A stretch of 35,462 bases of DNA. Origin: Rhodanobacter fulvus Jip2 (lineage in GTDB: Bacteria > Pseudomonadota > Gammaproteobacteria > Xanthomonadales > Rhodanobacteraceae). A program made the position numbers and the translations under genes. The stretch spans positions 1 to 35,462 of the forward strand of contig NZ_AJXU01000004.1 of the NCBI RefSeq assembly GCF_000264315.1, in the 5' to 3' direction. The notes under the pieces are model-generated. The model did no database searches and was not told the origin of the DNA. It saw nothing but the letters and a program-made list of their open reading frames with translations. Shown piece by piece: positions 1 to 8,991 of this stretch. Within the stretch, counting starts at the first letter, position 1; each line of letters begins with the position of its first letter.

Positions 1-36
1 CTGAGCGTAGCCGTCCACAGGACGGCGAAGTCGAAG
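1..36. repeat. Short intergenic palindromic repeat fragment
   Basis: Positions 10-26 form a perfect 7-bp stem (GCCGTCC / GGACGGC) with a 3-nt loop. It is flanked by CTGAGCGTA on the left and GAAGTCGAAG on the right. The flanks resemble a dispersed intergenic motif common in xanthomonad-type genomes. That resemblance is from memory and the copy number is untested. The rest of 37-160 shows no gene and no clear terminator for the transporter that ends at 161. Confidence 0.3.
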
Positions 37-160
37 TGCTGCGGGGAAGTTCAAGCTGGCGTGGTGGCCCATGTGGAAACGGTGCGCAGCGGAAGCAGCA
101 GGGTTTTCGTGGGGTTTCTCCGAACGAGACGGGACGTTCAAGGGTGCGATGACGCTGCGC

Positions 161-1039
161 TCAAGCCTCATCCCCTCGCACCTGCGCATGGCTGATCAGC
201 GCGAAGATGCAGCTGCCGCCCACGATATTGCCCAGCAGGGTGGGCAGGCCGAAGTGGACCACGTAGTCGACGAACCCGGCGCCGCCGCTGAACACCAGGT
301 ACAGAACCTCCACCGAGCCCACGATGATGTGGGTGAATCCACCCAGCGCGATCAGGTAGGTGGTGAGCACGATGACGGTGATCTTGGCCTGCTCGGCGGC
401 GGGCACCAGCCACACCATGGTGGCGATGAGCCAGCCGGCCAGGATGCCCTTGGTGAACATCTGCCACGGCGAGTTGGCCATCACCTCGGTGCCGATGCCG
501 ACCAGCGCATCGTGCGTCGCGTGGTCGAACAACTGCATGTGCAGGATGCCGTAGGCAAACAGCGCGGCACCGATGAGATTGCCCAGGAAAACCACCGACC
601 ACAGCCGCAACAGCAAGCCGAGCTTGGCCAGGTCCGGATGGGTCATCAGCGGCAGCACCGCGGTCATCGTGTTCTCGGTGAACAGTTGCTGCCGCGCCAG
701 GATCACCACCAGAAAGCCGAACGGATAGCCCAGGCTTTCGATCAGGAAGGCGCCGGGCACTTCGCCGAGATAGCGGTGCAGCAAGCCGCGCGCCAGCATG
801 GAAAAGCCCATCGACAGACCCGCCGCCAGCGCCGACCAGCCCAGCGCCGGAATGCTGCGGCCCAGTTCCTCCTCGCCCTGCAGCCGGATCGTTTCGTGCA
901 GCACGGCCGCGCGCGGTGGTTGCTTTTCCTCCACGTCATGCTTTTCTTCGGTGGAAAGGGAGAAGCCGTCTTTCTCGTCGGCAGTCTGGTGATCGTCCGG
1001 CGTGGCGTCGGTGGCGAGTCGCTGCTTGCTGTCGTTCAT
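161..1039 (-). CDS. yfdC: Formate/nitrite transporter (FNT) family protein, YfdC-like
   Basis: A 292-residue inner-membrane protein of the FNT/FocA channel family. It starts with a charged, Asp/Glu/Lys-rich cytoplasmic tail of about 60 residues, followed by roughly six hydrophobic segments. Family-like stretches include ARQQLFTENTMTAVLPL, GWLIATMVWLVPAAEQAK, GSVEVLYLVFSGG and the C-terminal FALISHAQVRGDEA. These match the E. coli YfdC branch more closely than FocA or NirC. The substrate is unknown; FNT channels pass small monovalent anions such as formate, nitrite or hydrosulfide. The start at 1039 has GGAGCG about 7 nt upstream. An in-frame ATG at 1102 would overlap the upstream gene. The stop of the PQQ dehydrogenase lies 26 bp upstream on the same strand, so the two are probably co-transcribed. 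Confidence 0.88.
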   Translation of the reverse strand: MNDSKQRLATDATPDDHQTADEKDGFSLSTEEKHDVEEKQPPRAAVLHETIRLQGEEELGRSIPALGWSALAAGLSMGFSMLARGLLHRYLGEVPGAFLIESLGYPFGFLVVILARQQLFTENTMTAVLPLMTHPDLAKLGLLLRLWSVVFLGNLIGAALFAYGILHMQLFDHATHDALVGIGTEVMANSPWQMFTKGILAGWLIATMVWLVPAAEQAKITVIVLTTYLIALGGFTHIIVGSVEVLYLVFSGGAGFVDYVVHFGLPTLLGNIVGGSCIFALISHAQVRGDEA

Positions 1040-1065
1040 GGGGCGCTCCGCGGCGGGACGGGCGC

Positions 1066-2394
1066 TCAATCGGCCCGGGTTCGCGCCGGTGTTACGCGCC
1101 ACACCGTGTTGCCGACGTCATCGGCCACCAGCAGGGCGCCCTTCGCATCCACCGCCACGCCTACCGGTCGGCCGCGGGCGCGGCCTTCGCTGTCGAGAAA
1201 TTCGGTCAAAACGTCTTGCGCGGGGCCGGCAGGTTTGCCGTTCGCGAACGGCACGAAAATCATCTTGTAGCCGCTGCGCGGCCGGCGGTTCCACGAGCCA
1301 TGCTGGCCCACGAATGCGCCGTTGCGATAGTGCGCACCGAGCAACTGGCCGCGATAGAACACCAGGCCCAGCGAGGCGGTGTGCGGCCCCAGTGCGTAGT
1401 CGGGCACGAGCGCCGAAGCCACCAGGGCGGGGTTCTGCGGCGTCACCCGGGTATCGACGTGCTGGCCGTAGTAGCTGAAGGGCCAGCCGTAGAAGCCGCC
1501 GTCCTTCACCGAGGTCATGTAATCGGGCACCAGGTCGCTACCCAGTTCATCGCGTTCGTTGACAGCCGTCCACAGCGCGCCGCTTTGCGGCTGCCAGTCC
1601 ATGCCGTTGGGATTGCGCAGGCCGGTGGCGAACACGCGCGCGTTGCCGCTGGCGATGTCCACTTCGAGGATGCGCGCGCGATCCCTTTCCACAGCCAGGC
1701 CGTTCTCGCCCACGTTGCTGTTGGAGCCCACGGTGACGTAGAGCTTGCGGCCGTCCTGGCTGGCGATGACGTTCTTGGTCCAGTGATGGTTGATGGTGCC
1801 GGCGGGCAGGTCGATCACCTTGCGGCCCGGCGCCGTGATCGAGGTTTCGCTGGCGTGGTACGGAAATGCCAGCAGCGCGTCGGTGTCGGCCACGTAGAAG
1901 GTGTCGCCCACCAGCGCCATGCCGAACGGCGAGTTGAGATGCTGCAGGAAGACGCGGCGCGTTTCGGCGACGCCATCGCCATCGCTGTCGCGCAGCAGGG
2001 TGATGCGGTTGGCGCTGGGTACGCCGGCGCCGGCGCCGGCCATGATCAGTCCGGCGATCCAGCCCTTGATGCCCTTGCTGTCGTCGGGTCTGGGCGGCGC
2101 GTTGGTTTCCGCCACCAGCACGTCGCCGTTGGGCAGCGTGTACAGCCAGCGGGGGTGATCCAGGTCGCGGGCGAACGCCTGGACCATCAGGCCCGGCGCA
2201 GCGGTGGGATGTTCGCCGTTGGGCCAGCCCACCGCCTTGGCGGTGTTGGTGGTGGGGATCAGGGTTTTGTGCGGCGGTGGCAGTTGCGGGTTCGGACCCA
2301 TGCCCTGGCGCACGGTCAACCGTGCGGATTCGCCGCAGCCGGTGAGGGCGAGCGTGGCAAAGGCGATGAAGACAACGGCGAACGCGTGGCGCAT
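1066..2394 (-). CDS. Lipoprotein PQQ-dependent sugar dehydrogenase (sorbosone dehydrogenase family)
   Basis: A 442-residue protein starting with a lipoprotein signal peptide. The lipobox LTGC puts the lipidated Cys at residue 20, so it is probably anchored facing the periplasm. The rest is a six-bladed beta-propeller of the soluble glucose/sorbosone dehydrogenase type. Visible signs are [27 protein letters not shown] (Ca-binding-like), [15 protein letters not shown] (candidate catalytic His), [23 protein letters not shown] and [15 protein letters not shown]. It probably oxidises an aldose or similar sugar using PQQ. There is no CxxCH haem motif, so electrons must leave through a separate acceptor. 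No pqq biosynthesis genes are in the window. GGAG lies about 9 nt before the ATG. It is the first gene of a likely two-gene operon with the YfdC-like transporter; a functional link between them is not evident. Confidence 0.88.
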   Translation of the reverse strand: MRHAFAVVFIAFATLALTGCGESARLTVRQGMGPNPQLPPPHKTLIPTTNTAKAVGWPNGEHPTAAPGLMVQAFARDLDHPRWLYTLPNGDVLVAETNAPPRPDDSKGIKGWIAGLIMAGAGAGVPSANRITLLRDSDGDGVAETRRVFLQHLNSPFGMALVGDTFYVADTDALLAFPYHASETSITAPGRKVIDLPAGTINHHWTKNVIASQDGRKLYVTVGSNSNVGENGLAVERDRARILEVDIASGNARVFATGLRNPNGMDWQPQSGALWTAVNERDELGSDLVPDYMTSVKDGGFYGWPFSYYGQHVDTRVTPQNPALVASALVPDYALGPHTASLGLVFYRGQLLGAHYRNGAFVGQHGSWNRRPRSGYKMIFVPFANGKPAGPAQDVLTEFLDSEGRARGRPVGVAVDAKGALLVADDVGNTVWRVTPARTRAD

Positions 2395-2468
2395 GGCATC
2401 GCTCCGGGGAGTCGAGAACGCAGTGCATACCGTGGGTGGGGAAGCGGGTGTGAATCCGAAGCAAGAGC

Positions 2469-2515
2469 GCCCTCATCCGCCCTGCGGGCACCTTCTCCCG
2501 CAGGCGGGAGAAGGG
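2469..2515. repeat. REP-like palindromic repeat, family A copy 1
   Basis: This copy reads CCTCATCCGCCCT, then GCGGGCACC, then a 10-bp stem CCTTCTCCCG / CGGGAGAAGG with a 4-nt loop. Near-identical copies occur at 18541-18587 (inverted), 18620-18663 and, truncated, at the window end (35424-35462). It sits between the stop of the SDR gene (2524) and the start of the PQQ dehydrogenase (2394), both on the minus strand. It may act as a weak transcript-end structure. It has no T-run, so it is not a standard intrinsic terminator. Confidence 0.75.
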
Positions 2516-2523
2516 AACGGTGT

Positions 2524-4080
2524 TTACCAATCGGTGGGGCGGTAGTCCTTCAGGAACTGGCCCCACACATGCTCGCCCGTGTTGATGCCGTGGATGATCG
2601 GGTCGACGATGCGGGCGGCGCCGTCGACGATATCCAGCGGTGGGTGGAAGCGTTCTTCCAGCACTTTTTTCGCCGCCAGCTCGGCCGGGTCTTCATCGGT
2701 CACCCAGCCGGTGTCGACGCTGTTCATGTGGATGCCGTCGTTGTGGTAATCGGTGGCCGAGGTGCGCGTCATCATGTTCAGCGCGGCCTTGGCCATGTTG
2801 GTGTGTGGATGGCGGGTGGTCTTGAAGCTGCGGTAGAACTGGCCTTCCATCGCCGATACGTTGACGATGTGCTTGTCGCGCTCGTCGGTGCGCAGCATCA
2901 GCGGCTTCAGCCGCGCGTTGATGATGAACGGTGCGATGGCGTTGACCAGTTGCACCTCCAGCAGTTCCACCGACGGCACCTCGGCCATCAGCAGCCGCCA
3001 GGAATTGCGCTGGCGCAGATCGATCTGCTGCAAATCCTGGTCCAGTCGGCCTTCGGGGAACAGGTGGCTTTGCGCCAGCAGTTCCTCGGGCAGCAGCGGT
3101 AGTTGCGATAGTTCGGCGGCGCGGGTCAGGCCGGGGACGGCAGTGTCGCGGCCCGTGCCTTGGGGCAGGATGTTCGAGCCACGCAGGCCTTCGTAATGCC
3201 CGACCAGCTTGCGCAGGTGCTCGGGCATGTCGTGCAGTGCGGCGGTTTCGCCTTCCATCATGTGCGCGTAGAAATCCGGCGGGCGGCGCACGGTCTGGCA
3301 GGCGTTGTTGATGATGAAATCCAGCCGCGTCCGGGTCGCCACCAGCTCCTGGCAGAACGCTTCCACGCTGGGCGTGTGGCGCAGGTCCAGGCCATAGACC
3401 TGCAGGCGATGACCCCACTCGACAAAGTCCGGCTCCGCCGCGTAGCGCGCCGCCGAATCGCGCGGGAAACGCGTGGTGACGATCAACTCGGCGCCGGCGC
3501 GCAGCAGCTTCAGGCCGGCCTGGTAGCCGATCTTCACGCGGCCGCCGGTGAGCAAGGCCACGCGTCCATGCAGGTCGGCCAGCTCGGTGCGCTTGGCGTA
3601 GTTGAACGCGGCGCAGGTGGGGCACATCTGGTCGTAGAAAAAATGCAGGGTCGAGTATTTCTGCTTGCACACGTAGCAGTGTTTCGGCTCGACCGATTCG
3701 CGCGGCTGCGCCGCATCGGCGCCGGGATCGACGTCGTGCGCGATGAATCCCTCGGGGGCGAACACGTTGGGCGTGGTGAACACCGGCTTGCGGCGCAGCG
3801 CGCGGATGCCGGTCTGGTTCAGCACGTTGTCTTCGGTCTGCACCTTCGCCGCGTGGCGCGCTTTCTCCGCGGCCTTCAGCTTCACCCGCCGCGCCACCGG
3901 ATCGGGGTGGTAGACATTGGCTACGGCCAGCTGCAACCGCGCGCGCTCGTCGGCGGGCAGACGGTCCAGCAACTGGCGGTCGGCGGCCAGCGCTTCCAGC
4001 AGCGCGGTGGTTTCGCGCAATTGCGCCAGCAATGCGGACTCGGCGTCATCCTGCACAGGCAGGGTGGGGTGGGCGTTCAT
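2524..4080 (-). CDS. SDR-family oxidoreductase with N-terminal extension and zinc ribbon
   Basis: A 518-residue protein in three parts. Residues 1-130 are a helical, charged region. Residues 135-156 form a four-Cys zinc ribbon (CYVC ... CPTC; C135, C138, C153, C156). From about 172 onward there is a short-chain dehydrogenase Rossmann fold, with TGGRVKIG (178-185) as the nucleotide loop, FIINNA (255-260) and NVSAMEG with Ser409. The usual YxxxK pair is altered: Lys431 lies in HTNMAKAALNMM, but the position four residues earlier is Thr427, not Tyr. A segment between the NNA motif and Ser409 (about 270-370) is much longer than in a classical SDR. The substrate and cofactor are unknown. The gene stands alone on the minus strand between repeat elements. 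The SDR fold is certain; activity as a dehydrogenase is not. Confidence 0.82.
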   Translation of the reverse strand: MNAHPTLPVQDDAESALLAQLRETTALLEALAADRQLLDRLPADERARLQLAVANVYHPDPVARRVKLKAAEKARHAAKVQTEDNVLNQTGIRALRRKPVFTTPNVFAPEGFIAHDVDPGADAAQPRESVEPKHCYVCKQKYSTLHFFYDQMCPTCAAFNYAKRTELADLHGRVALLTGGRVKIGYQAGLKLLRAGAELIVTTRFPRDSAARYAAEPDFVEWGHRLQVYGLDLRHTPSVEAFCQELVATRTRLDFIINNACQTVRRPPDFYAHMMEGETAALHDMPEHLRKLVGHYEGLRGSNILPQGTGRDTAVPGLTRAAELSQLPLLPEELLAQSHLFPEGRLDQDLQQIDLRQRNSWRLLMAEVPSVELLEVQLVNAIAPFIINARLKPLMLRTDERDKHIVNVSAMEGQFYRSFKTTRHPHTNMAKAALNMMTRTSATDYHNDGIHMNSVDTGWVTDEDPAELAAKKVLEERFHPPLDIVDGAARIVDPIIHGINTGEHVWGQFLKDYRPTDW

Positions 4081-4120
4081 CGAAAGGTTTACCGCTGTGA
4101 TGGGTGGATCGGCGCGACCC

Positions 4121-4146
4121 TTGTAGGAGCGACTTCAGTCGCGACC
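4121..4146. repeat. REP-like element of the GTAGGAGCG type, family C
   Basis: GTAGGAGCGACTTCAGTCGC begins at 4123, with stem GCGAC / GTCGC around a TTCA loop (4129-4142). This matches the well-known GTAGGAGC-N-GCGA REP class of pseudomonads and xanthomonads (family resemblance from memory). A degenerate second arm (GGGCAGGAGCAACATCGC) follows at 4153-4170. It lies in the divergent space between the SDR gene and folC (4081-4341), which holds no other gene. A -10-like TAGAAT at 4259-4264 could belong to a folC promoter, but it has no good -35. Confidence 0.6.
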
Positions 4147-4341
4147 CGCCCTGGGCAGGAGCAACATCGCAAGCACCGAGACCGGGTATTTTGCCTGCTT
4201 TCCCCCATTCCCGCCCGCCGTGCGCGTTTGCCCGCGCCGCGTCGACGGCTGTGGACAGTAGAATGGCTGGCTGATCCCCACCGATTCCCACCACGCGCAA
4301 CGGACGCGCGCCGCACCCGCCATTCAACAAGAAGCTTTCGC

Positions 4342-5691
4342 ATGCCCCGCAACCTCGCCGAATGGCTGGCCTACCAGGAACACGTCAACGTACACAGCAT
4401 CGAGCTGGGGCTCGACCGGGTGCGGCAGGTGTGGCTGCGGATGGGCGCGCCGGCGGTGGCGCGGCGTGTCATCACCGTGGGCGGCACCAATGGCAAGGGC
4501 TCCACCGTGGCCTTGCTGGAGGCGATGGCGCGAGCGGCCGGTTGGCGCACGGGCAGTTTCACCTCGCCGCATCTGCTGCGCTACAACGAGCGGGTGCGGA
4601 TCGACGGTGCCGAAGTGGACGACGCAGCGCTGGTCGCCTCGTTCGAACGCATCGAGGCGGCGCGCACGGCCGGTTCCGATCCGGCCATTCCCCTGACCTA
4701 TTTCGAATTCGGCACGTTGGCCGCGCTGGACCTGTTTGCGCGCTCGGGGCTGGATCTGGCGGTGCTGGAAGTGGGGCTGGGCGGGCGGCTGGACGCGGTG
4801 AACATCATCGATGCTGACGTGGCGGTGATCACCACGGTGGATCTGGACCACATGGACTGGCTGGGCAACGACCGCGACAGCATCGGGCGCGAAAAAGCGG
4901 GCATCGCCCGCAGCGGCCGGCCGGCAATCGTGGGTGAGCTGGAGCCGCCGGCCGGATTGCTGCAGACGCTGGCCGCGTGCGGTGCCCGGATCGAGCGGGC
5001 CGGCGTGGATTTCCACGCGCAGCGCCATGCCGGCGGCGGCTGGCGTTGGCAGCACCGCGACGGCGCCGACATGGAACTGCCCGATCCGCGGCTGTCGGCG
5101 CCGGTGCAATACGCCAATGCGGCGGCCGCGATTGCGGCCCTGCATGCGCTGTGGTCGGCGGAGCCGGTGCTGTCGACGCGCGACTGGCCCATGGCTATCG
5201 GCACGGGATTGCGCGCCGCCTCGCCATCGGCACGCCTGCAACCGCTGGGCGGCGATCCGCCGGTGCTGGTGGACGTGGGCCACAACCCGCAGGCCGCGCG
5301 TGCGCTGGCGGACTGGCTGGACGCGCAACCACCCGCGCGGGTGCACGCGGTGTACGGTGCGCTGGGCGACAAGGATGTGGCCGGCGTCATCAGTGCATTG
5401 GGCGCGCGCATCGATCACTGGCATCTGGCCGGACTGGAGCAGGTGAGTCCTCGCGGTCTGGCCGTGGAAGCGCTCGCGGGAATCCTGCGGCAGACCCAGC
5501 CCGGCGCAACGTTCGACACCCACGCCGACGTGCCCGCCGCGCTTGCTGCGGCGCGCCGGGCGGCGCCGGCCGGGGATCGCATCCTGGCTTTCGGTTCCTT
5601 CTTCGTGGCCAGTGCCGTGCTGGCGCAGATGGCGCTGGAGCCCACACCATCCGCCGCCGCGTGCACCGTGCCGGTTGGGACGGTTCCATGA
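4342..5691 (+). CDS. folC: Bifunctional dihydrofolate synthase / folylpolyglutamate synthase
   Basis: A 449-residue Mur-ligase-type enzyme that adds glutamate to dihydropteroate and to reduced folates. The P-loop GGTNGKGST spans about 47-55. TSPHLLRYNERVRI, LTYFEFGTLAALDLF, EVGLGGRLDAVN and TTVDLDHMDWLGND are the expected folate- and ATP-binding segments. DVGHNPQAA at 311-319 starts the C-terminal glutamate-ligase domain. The ATG at 4342 begins the conserved NLAEWLAYQEHVNVHSIELGLDRV segment. Upstream sequence in the same frame is antisense to the SDR gene and not family-like, so it was excluded. The ribosome site (AAGAAG) is weak. It is the first gene of the folC-dedD-cvpA-purF block, an order shared with E. 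coli. Confidence 0.96.
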   Translation: MPRNLAEWLAYQEHVNVHSIELGLDRVRQVWLRMGAPAVARRVITVGGTNGKGSTVALLEAMARAAGWRTGSFTSPHLLRYNERVRIDGAEVDDAALVASFERIEAARTAGSDPAIPLTYFEFGTLAALDLFARSGLDLAVLEVGLGGRLDAVNIIDADVAVITTVDLDHMDWLGNDRDSIGREKAGIARSGRPAIVGELEPPAGLLQTLAACGARIERAGVDFHAQRHAGGGWRWQHRDGADMELPDPRLSAPVQYANAAAAIAALHALWSAEPVLSTRDWPMAIGTGLRAASPSARLQPLGGDPPVLVDVGHNPQAARALADWLDAQPPARVHAVYGALGDKDVAGVISALGARIDHWHLAGLEQVSPRGLAVEALAGILRQTQPGATFDTHADVPAALAAARRAAPAGDRILAFGSFFVASAVLAQMALEPTPSAAACTVPVGTVP

Positions 5692-5708
5692 GCAGGGACG
5701 CTGGCGGT

Positions 5709-5714
5709 TATAAT
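5709..5714 (+). promoter_or_regulatory. Perfect -10 element upstream of dedD
   Basis: TATAAT occurs exactly between folC and dedD, 38 nt before the TTG start. There is no convincing -35 at 16-18 bp spacing (nearest candidate TTCCAT, 19 bp away). A secondary promoter for dedD-cvpA-purF is plausible but would depend on an activator or on upstream contacts. Confidence 0.4.
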
Positions 5715-5752
5715 CGCGTTCTGCCTGCCGCGAGCCGCCTTGGAGCGAAACC

Positions 5753-6805
5753 TTGAATACACGCCTGCTGGGTGCTGCCGTCCTGATCGCCTTGGCGGTT
5801 CTGTTCATTCCCATGTTCTTTTCCAGCAAGCCACCGGCGGAAAGTGGCGACGCGGCAGTGAGCCTGGCGATTCCGCCGGCGCCGGATCGCGACCTGCAGA
5901 CGCGCACCATGGATCTGTCCACCAGCGGCACGGCACCGACGCAGGCGCAAGCGCCGGCCTCGGCCGACCAGCTGGCCACCGTGAACATCGGCTCCAACCG
6001 TCCGCTGGATGTGGAAACCGATCCCCGTGCCGGCAAGGCGCACGAGCCCACCACGGTGAGCACGGGAACGGGCACATCCACCGCCGAGCCGGTGATCCCG
6101 ATGCAGGCCGCGCCGCGCGACGAAACACCGGCTCCCGCTGCCGCCGAGCCCGTCGCGACCAAGCCGGCGGCTCCCGCCAAGGCCGAAGCCAAGCCCGAAC
6201 CCGCCCCGGCTCCGGCGCCCAAGCCCGCATCCAAACCCGCCGAGCCCGCTCCCCACGTGGCCGACGTCGGCGGGCAGGGCAGCTACATGATCAACCTCAG
6301 CGCCTACGCCAGCGCCTCGGGCGCGGCCAGCTTGCAGCAGAAGGTGCGCGCCCTGGGTTACCCGGTCAGCAGCCATCCGATCACCCAGGCGGGGCAGCGC
6401 CGGACCAAGGTGGTTGCCGGCCCGTTTGCCACGCGCACGGCGGCTGAGGCCGCCCGGCTGAAAATCACCCACAGCATCTCCGGCGTGCCGGCAACGCTGG
6501 AACACAGCGACGCGCAAGCCAGCTCGGCCAGCCCGACCACCTCCGCGCATACCGCCAGCGCCAGCAGGGCCGGCGGCTGGGCGGTGCAACTGGCGGCGGT
6601 GAGCGGCCAGGCCGACGCCAACGCGCTGCGCGACAAGTTGCGGGCGGCGGGCTTCGACGGCTTTGTCGATTCGGTCAACGTGGGCGGCAAGCAGCTGTGG
6701 CGGGTGCGCGCCGGTCCGCAGACGCAGCGCGCCGATGCGCAGCGCGTGCACGACCAGATCAAGGCCAAGCTGGGCATCGACGGCAACATCGTGTCGGTGC
6801 CTTGA
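5753..6805 (+). CDS. dedD: SPOR-domain cell-division protein (DedD-type)
   Basis: A 350-residue bitopic inner-membrane protein. It has one N-terminal membrane segment (about 5-22, LLGAAVLIALAVLFIPMFF), then a long Pro/Ala/Lys-rich linker (about 25-170) typical of periplasmic SPOR proteins. Two SPOR repeats follow: GSYMINLSAYAS ... TKVVAGPFATRTAAEAA (about 178-240) and GGWAVQLAAVSGQADANALRDKL ... LWRVRAGPQTQRADAQ (about 272-345). SPOR domains bind denuded septal peptidoglycan, so a role at the division septum is expected. E. coli DedD has one SPOR domain, so two here is a difference. The start is TTG at 5753, chosen because GGAGCG lies 6 nt upstream and the coding potential begins there. cvpA follows 37 nt downstream. 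Confidence 0.88.
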   Translation: MNTRLLGAAVLIALAVLFIPMFFSSKPPAESGDAAVSLAIPPAPDRDLQTRTMDLSTSGTAPTQAQAPASADQLATVNIGSNRPLDVETDPRAGKAHEPTTVSTGTGTSTAEPVIPMQAAPRDETPAPAAAEPVATKPAAPAKAEAKPEPAPAPAPKPASKPAEPAPHVADVGGQGSYMINLSAYASASGAASLQQKVRALGYPVSSHPITQAGQRRTKVVAGPFATRTAAEAARLKITHSISGVPATLEHSDAQASSASPTTSAHTASASRAGGWAVQLAAVSGQADANALRDKLRAAGFDGFVDSVNVGGKQLWRVRAGPQTQRADAQRVHDQIKAKLGIDGNIVSVP

Positions 6806-6842
6806 GCTTGCGTCACCCACTGCGAGTCGGACGAACCCACCC

Positions 6843-7463
6843 ATGAACTGGATCGACTACGCGATCATCGGCGTGCTCGGCTTGTCGGTATTGATCGGCC
6901 TGTGGCGTGGCCTGGTGGTCGAGGTGCTGGCGCTGGTGGTGTGGGCGGCGGCGTTCTGGGTGGCCTGGGTTTTCGGGCCGGCGGTGGCGTCGCATTTCGG
7001 CACCATCATCACGCTGCCCTCGGCGCGGATCATCGCCGGCTACGGCCTGTGTTTCGTGGCGGTGCTGATCCTGGGGGCGTTGCTGCGCTTCGTGGTGGCG
7101 CGGCTGGTGGCCGGTACCGGCTTGTCCGGCACCGATCGGCTGCTGGGCATGATCTTCGGTTTCGTGCGCGGCGTGCTGCTGGTGACCTTGCTGGTGTTCC
7201 TGATCGGTTTCACCGCGTTCACCCGCGACCCGTGGTGGCAGCAGTCGGTGTTGCTGCCGCATTTTCAGCATGTGGCCACCTGGCTGGAACAGCGCGTGCC
7301 GGCCGAGGTGCGCAACCTGCACGCGCCTGCCCAGCTGAGCCAGCTGCCGCGCTTGCCGGCTTCGCTGCTGACCCCCATATCGGACCGGACGCCCGCCCCG
7401 GCAAGCACCGCCCGCCCGGCCTATCCCGCGGCTGCAGGCAGTGCTCCCGCCCCTCATTTTTGA
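6843..7463 (+). CDS. cvpA: CvpA family inner-membrane protein
   Basis: A 206-residue protein with four hydrophobic helices (about 5-25, 30-55, 62-85 and 100-125). The family signatures are WIDYAIIGVLGLSVLIGLWRGLVVEVLAL and GTDRLLGMIFGFVRGVLLV. The C-terminal tail from about residue 160 is Pro/Ala-rich and probably unstructured. In E. coli CvpA is needed for colicin V production and envelope-stress tolerance; its molecular activity is not settled. The start at 6843 is the conserved MNWIDY; upstream in-frame codons lie inside dedD. purF begins 24 nt downstream, preserving the cvpA-purF pairing seen across gammaproteobacteria. Confidence 0.92.
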   Translation: MNWIDYAIIGVLGLSVLIGLWRGLVVEVLALVVWAAAFWVAWVFGPAVASHFGTIITLPSARIIAGYGLCFVAVLILGALLRFVVARLVAGTGLSGTDRLLGMIFGFVRGVLLVTLLVFLIGFTAFTRDPWWQQSVLLPHFQHVATWLEQRVPAEVRNLHAPAQLSQLPRLPASLLTPISDRTPAPASTARPAYPAAAGSAPAPHF

Positions 7464-7487
7464 ACGACTTTCGAAGCAGGCAACAAC

Positions 7488-8963
7488 ATGTGCGGAATCA
7501 TCGGCATTGTCGGTACCACCCAGGTGGCATCGGCGCTTTATGACGGCTTGACGGTGTTGCAGCACCGCGGCCAGGACGCCGCCGGCATCGCCACCGTGGA
7601 CGGTTCGCGGCTGCGCCTGCACAAGGGCAACGGGCTGGTGCGCGACGTGTTCACCGAGGCATCGATGAAGACGCTGCCCGGCCGCATCGGCATCGGCCAT
7701 TGCCGCTATCCCACGGCCGGTTCCGAGGGCTCGTCGGAAGCGCAACCGTTCTACGTCAACTCACCCTACGGCATCGCATTCGCCCACAACGGCAACCTGG
7801 TCAACACCGACGAGTTGCGCCGCGAGATGTTCGAGGGCGACCGGCGCCACATCAATACCGATTCCGATTCCGAAGTGCTGCTGAACGTGCTGGCGCACGA
7901 GCTGCAGATCCAGGACCGCATGGCGTTGACGCCGGATCACATCTTCAAGGCCGTGGCCGGCATGCATGTGCGCGCCCGCGGCGGCTATGCCTGCGTGGCG
8001 TTGCTGCTGGGCTACGGCTTGCTGGCGTTTCGCGACCCGCACGGCATCCGCCCGTTGGTGCTGGGCGAACGCGTCACTGCCGAGGGCCGCGAATATGCGG
8101 TGGCATCGGAATCGGTGGCGCTGGACGTGCTGGGTTTCAAGCGCATCCGCGACGTGGAGCCGGGCGAGGCGGTGATCATCACCGACGCCGGCGAGCTGTT
8201 CAGCCGCCGCTGCGCCGAGGGCGCGCTGCATACACCGTGCATTTTCGAGTACGTCTACCTGGCGCGGCCCGATTCGATGATCGAGGACGTCTCGGTCTAC
8301 AAGGCGCGCCTGCGCATGGGCGAAAAGCTGGGTGCGAAGATCCTGCGCCTGCGCCCCGACCATGGCATCGACGCGGTGATCCCCATTCCCGACACCGCAC
8401 GCACCGCCGCCAGCGCGCTGGCCGGGGTGCTGGGCGTGCCGTTCCGCGAGGGCTTCGTCAAGAACCGCTACATCGGTCGCACCTTCATCATGCCGGGGCA
8501 GGGCGAGCGGGTGAAGTCGGTACGGCGCAAGCTCAACGCGATCGATCTGGAATTCCGCAACAAGAACGTGCTGCTGGTCGACGACTCGATCGTGCGCGGC
8601 ACCACCTCGAAACAGATCATCCAGATGGCCCGCGACGCCGGCGCCAAGAACGTCTATTTCGCCTCCGCCGCGCCGCCGGTGCGCTACCCCAACGTCTACG
8701 GCATCGACATGCCCTCGGTGACCGAGCTGGTGGCCGCCGGCAAGACCGAGGCCGAGGTGGAGAAAATCCTGGGCGCCGACTGGCTGGTCTACCAGGACCT
8801 GAAGGACCTGATCTGGGCCGTGCAGGACGGTAACGAGGAGCTGCAGCAATTCGACGCCTCGTGTTTCTCCGGCGAATACGTCACCGGCCTGGACCAGCGT
8901 TATCTGGAGCAGATCCAGATGCTGCGTTCGGACGACGCCAAGGCTGCCCGGCGCAGCGGCTAG
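7488..8963 (+). CDS. purF: Amidophosphoribosyltransferase
   Basis: A 491-residue enzyme of the first step of de novo purine synthesis, converting PRPP and glutamine to 5-phosphoribosylamine. The N-terminus MCGIIGIVG supplies the Ntn nucleophile Cys after Met removal. [30 protein letters not shown] and AHNGNLVN belong to the class II glutaminase domain. The C-terminal PRTase domain has the PRPP loop [17 protein letters not shown] at about 361-377. The length is close to that of E. coli PurF (505). AGCAGG precedes the ATG. Its position after cvpA is typical. No PurR-like operator was identified by eye. Confidence 0.97.
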   Translation: MCGIIGIVGTTQVASALYDGLTVLQHRGQDAAGIATVDGSRLRLHKGNGLVRDVFTEASMKTLPGRIGIGHCRYPTAGSEGSSEAQPFYVNSPYGIAFAHNGNLVNTDELRREMFEGDRRHINTDSDSEVLLNVLAHELQIQDRMALTPDHIFKAVAGMHVRARGGYACVALLLGYGLLAFRDPHGIRPLVLGERVTAEGREYAVASESVALDVLGFKRIRDVEPGEAVIITDAGELFSRRCAEGALHTPCIFEYVYLARPDSMIEDVSVYKARLRMGEKLGAKILRLRPDHGIDAVIPIPDTARTAASALAGVLGVPFREGFVKNRYIGRTFIMPGQGERVKSVRRKLNAIDLEFRNKNVLLVDDSIVRGTTSKQIIQMARDAGAKNVYFASAAPPVRYPNVYGIDMPSVTELVAAGKTEAEVEKILGADWLVYQDLKDLIWAVQDGNEELQQFDASCFSGEYVTGLDQRYLEQIQMLRSDDAKAARRSG

Positions 8964-8991
8964 CGGTGATCGCTCGCTGCCACATCGCGCC

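Noticed and set aside
916..3102. A 728-codon plus-strand frame opposite the transporter, PQQ dehydrogenase and SDR genes
   Set aside because: It runs across three genes and an intergenic repeat with no recognisable domain, and the minus-strand genes are well supported.
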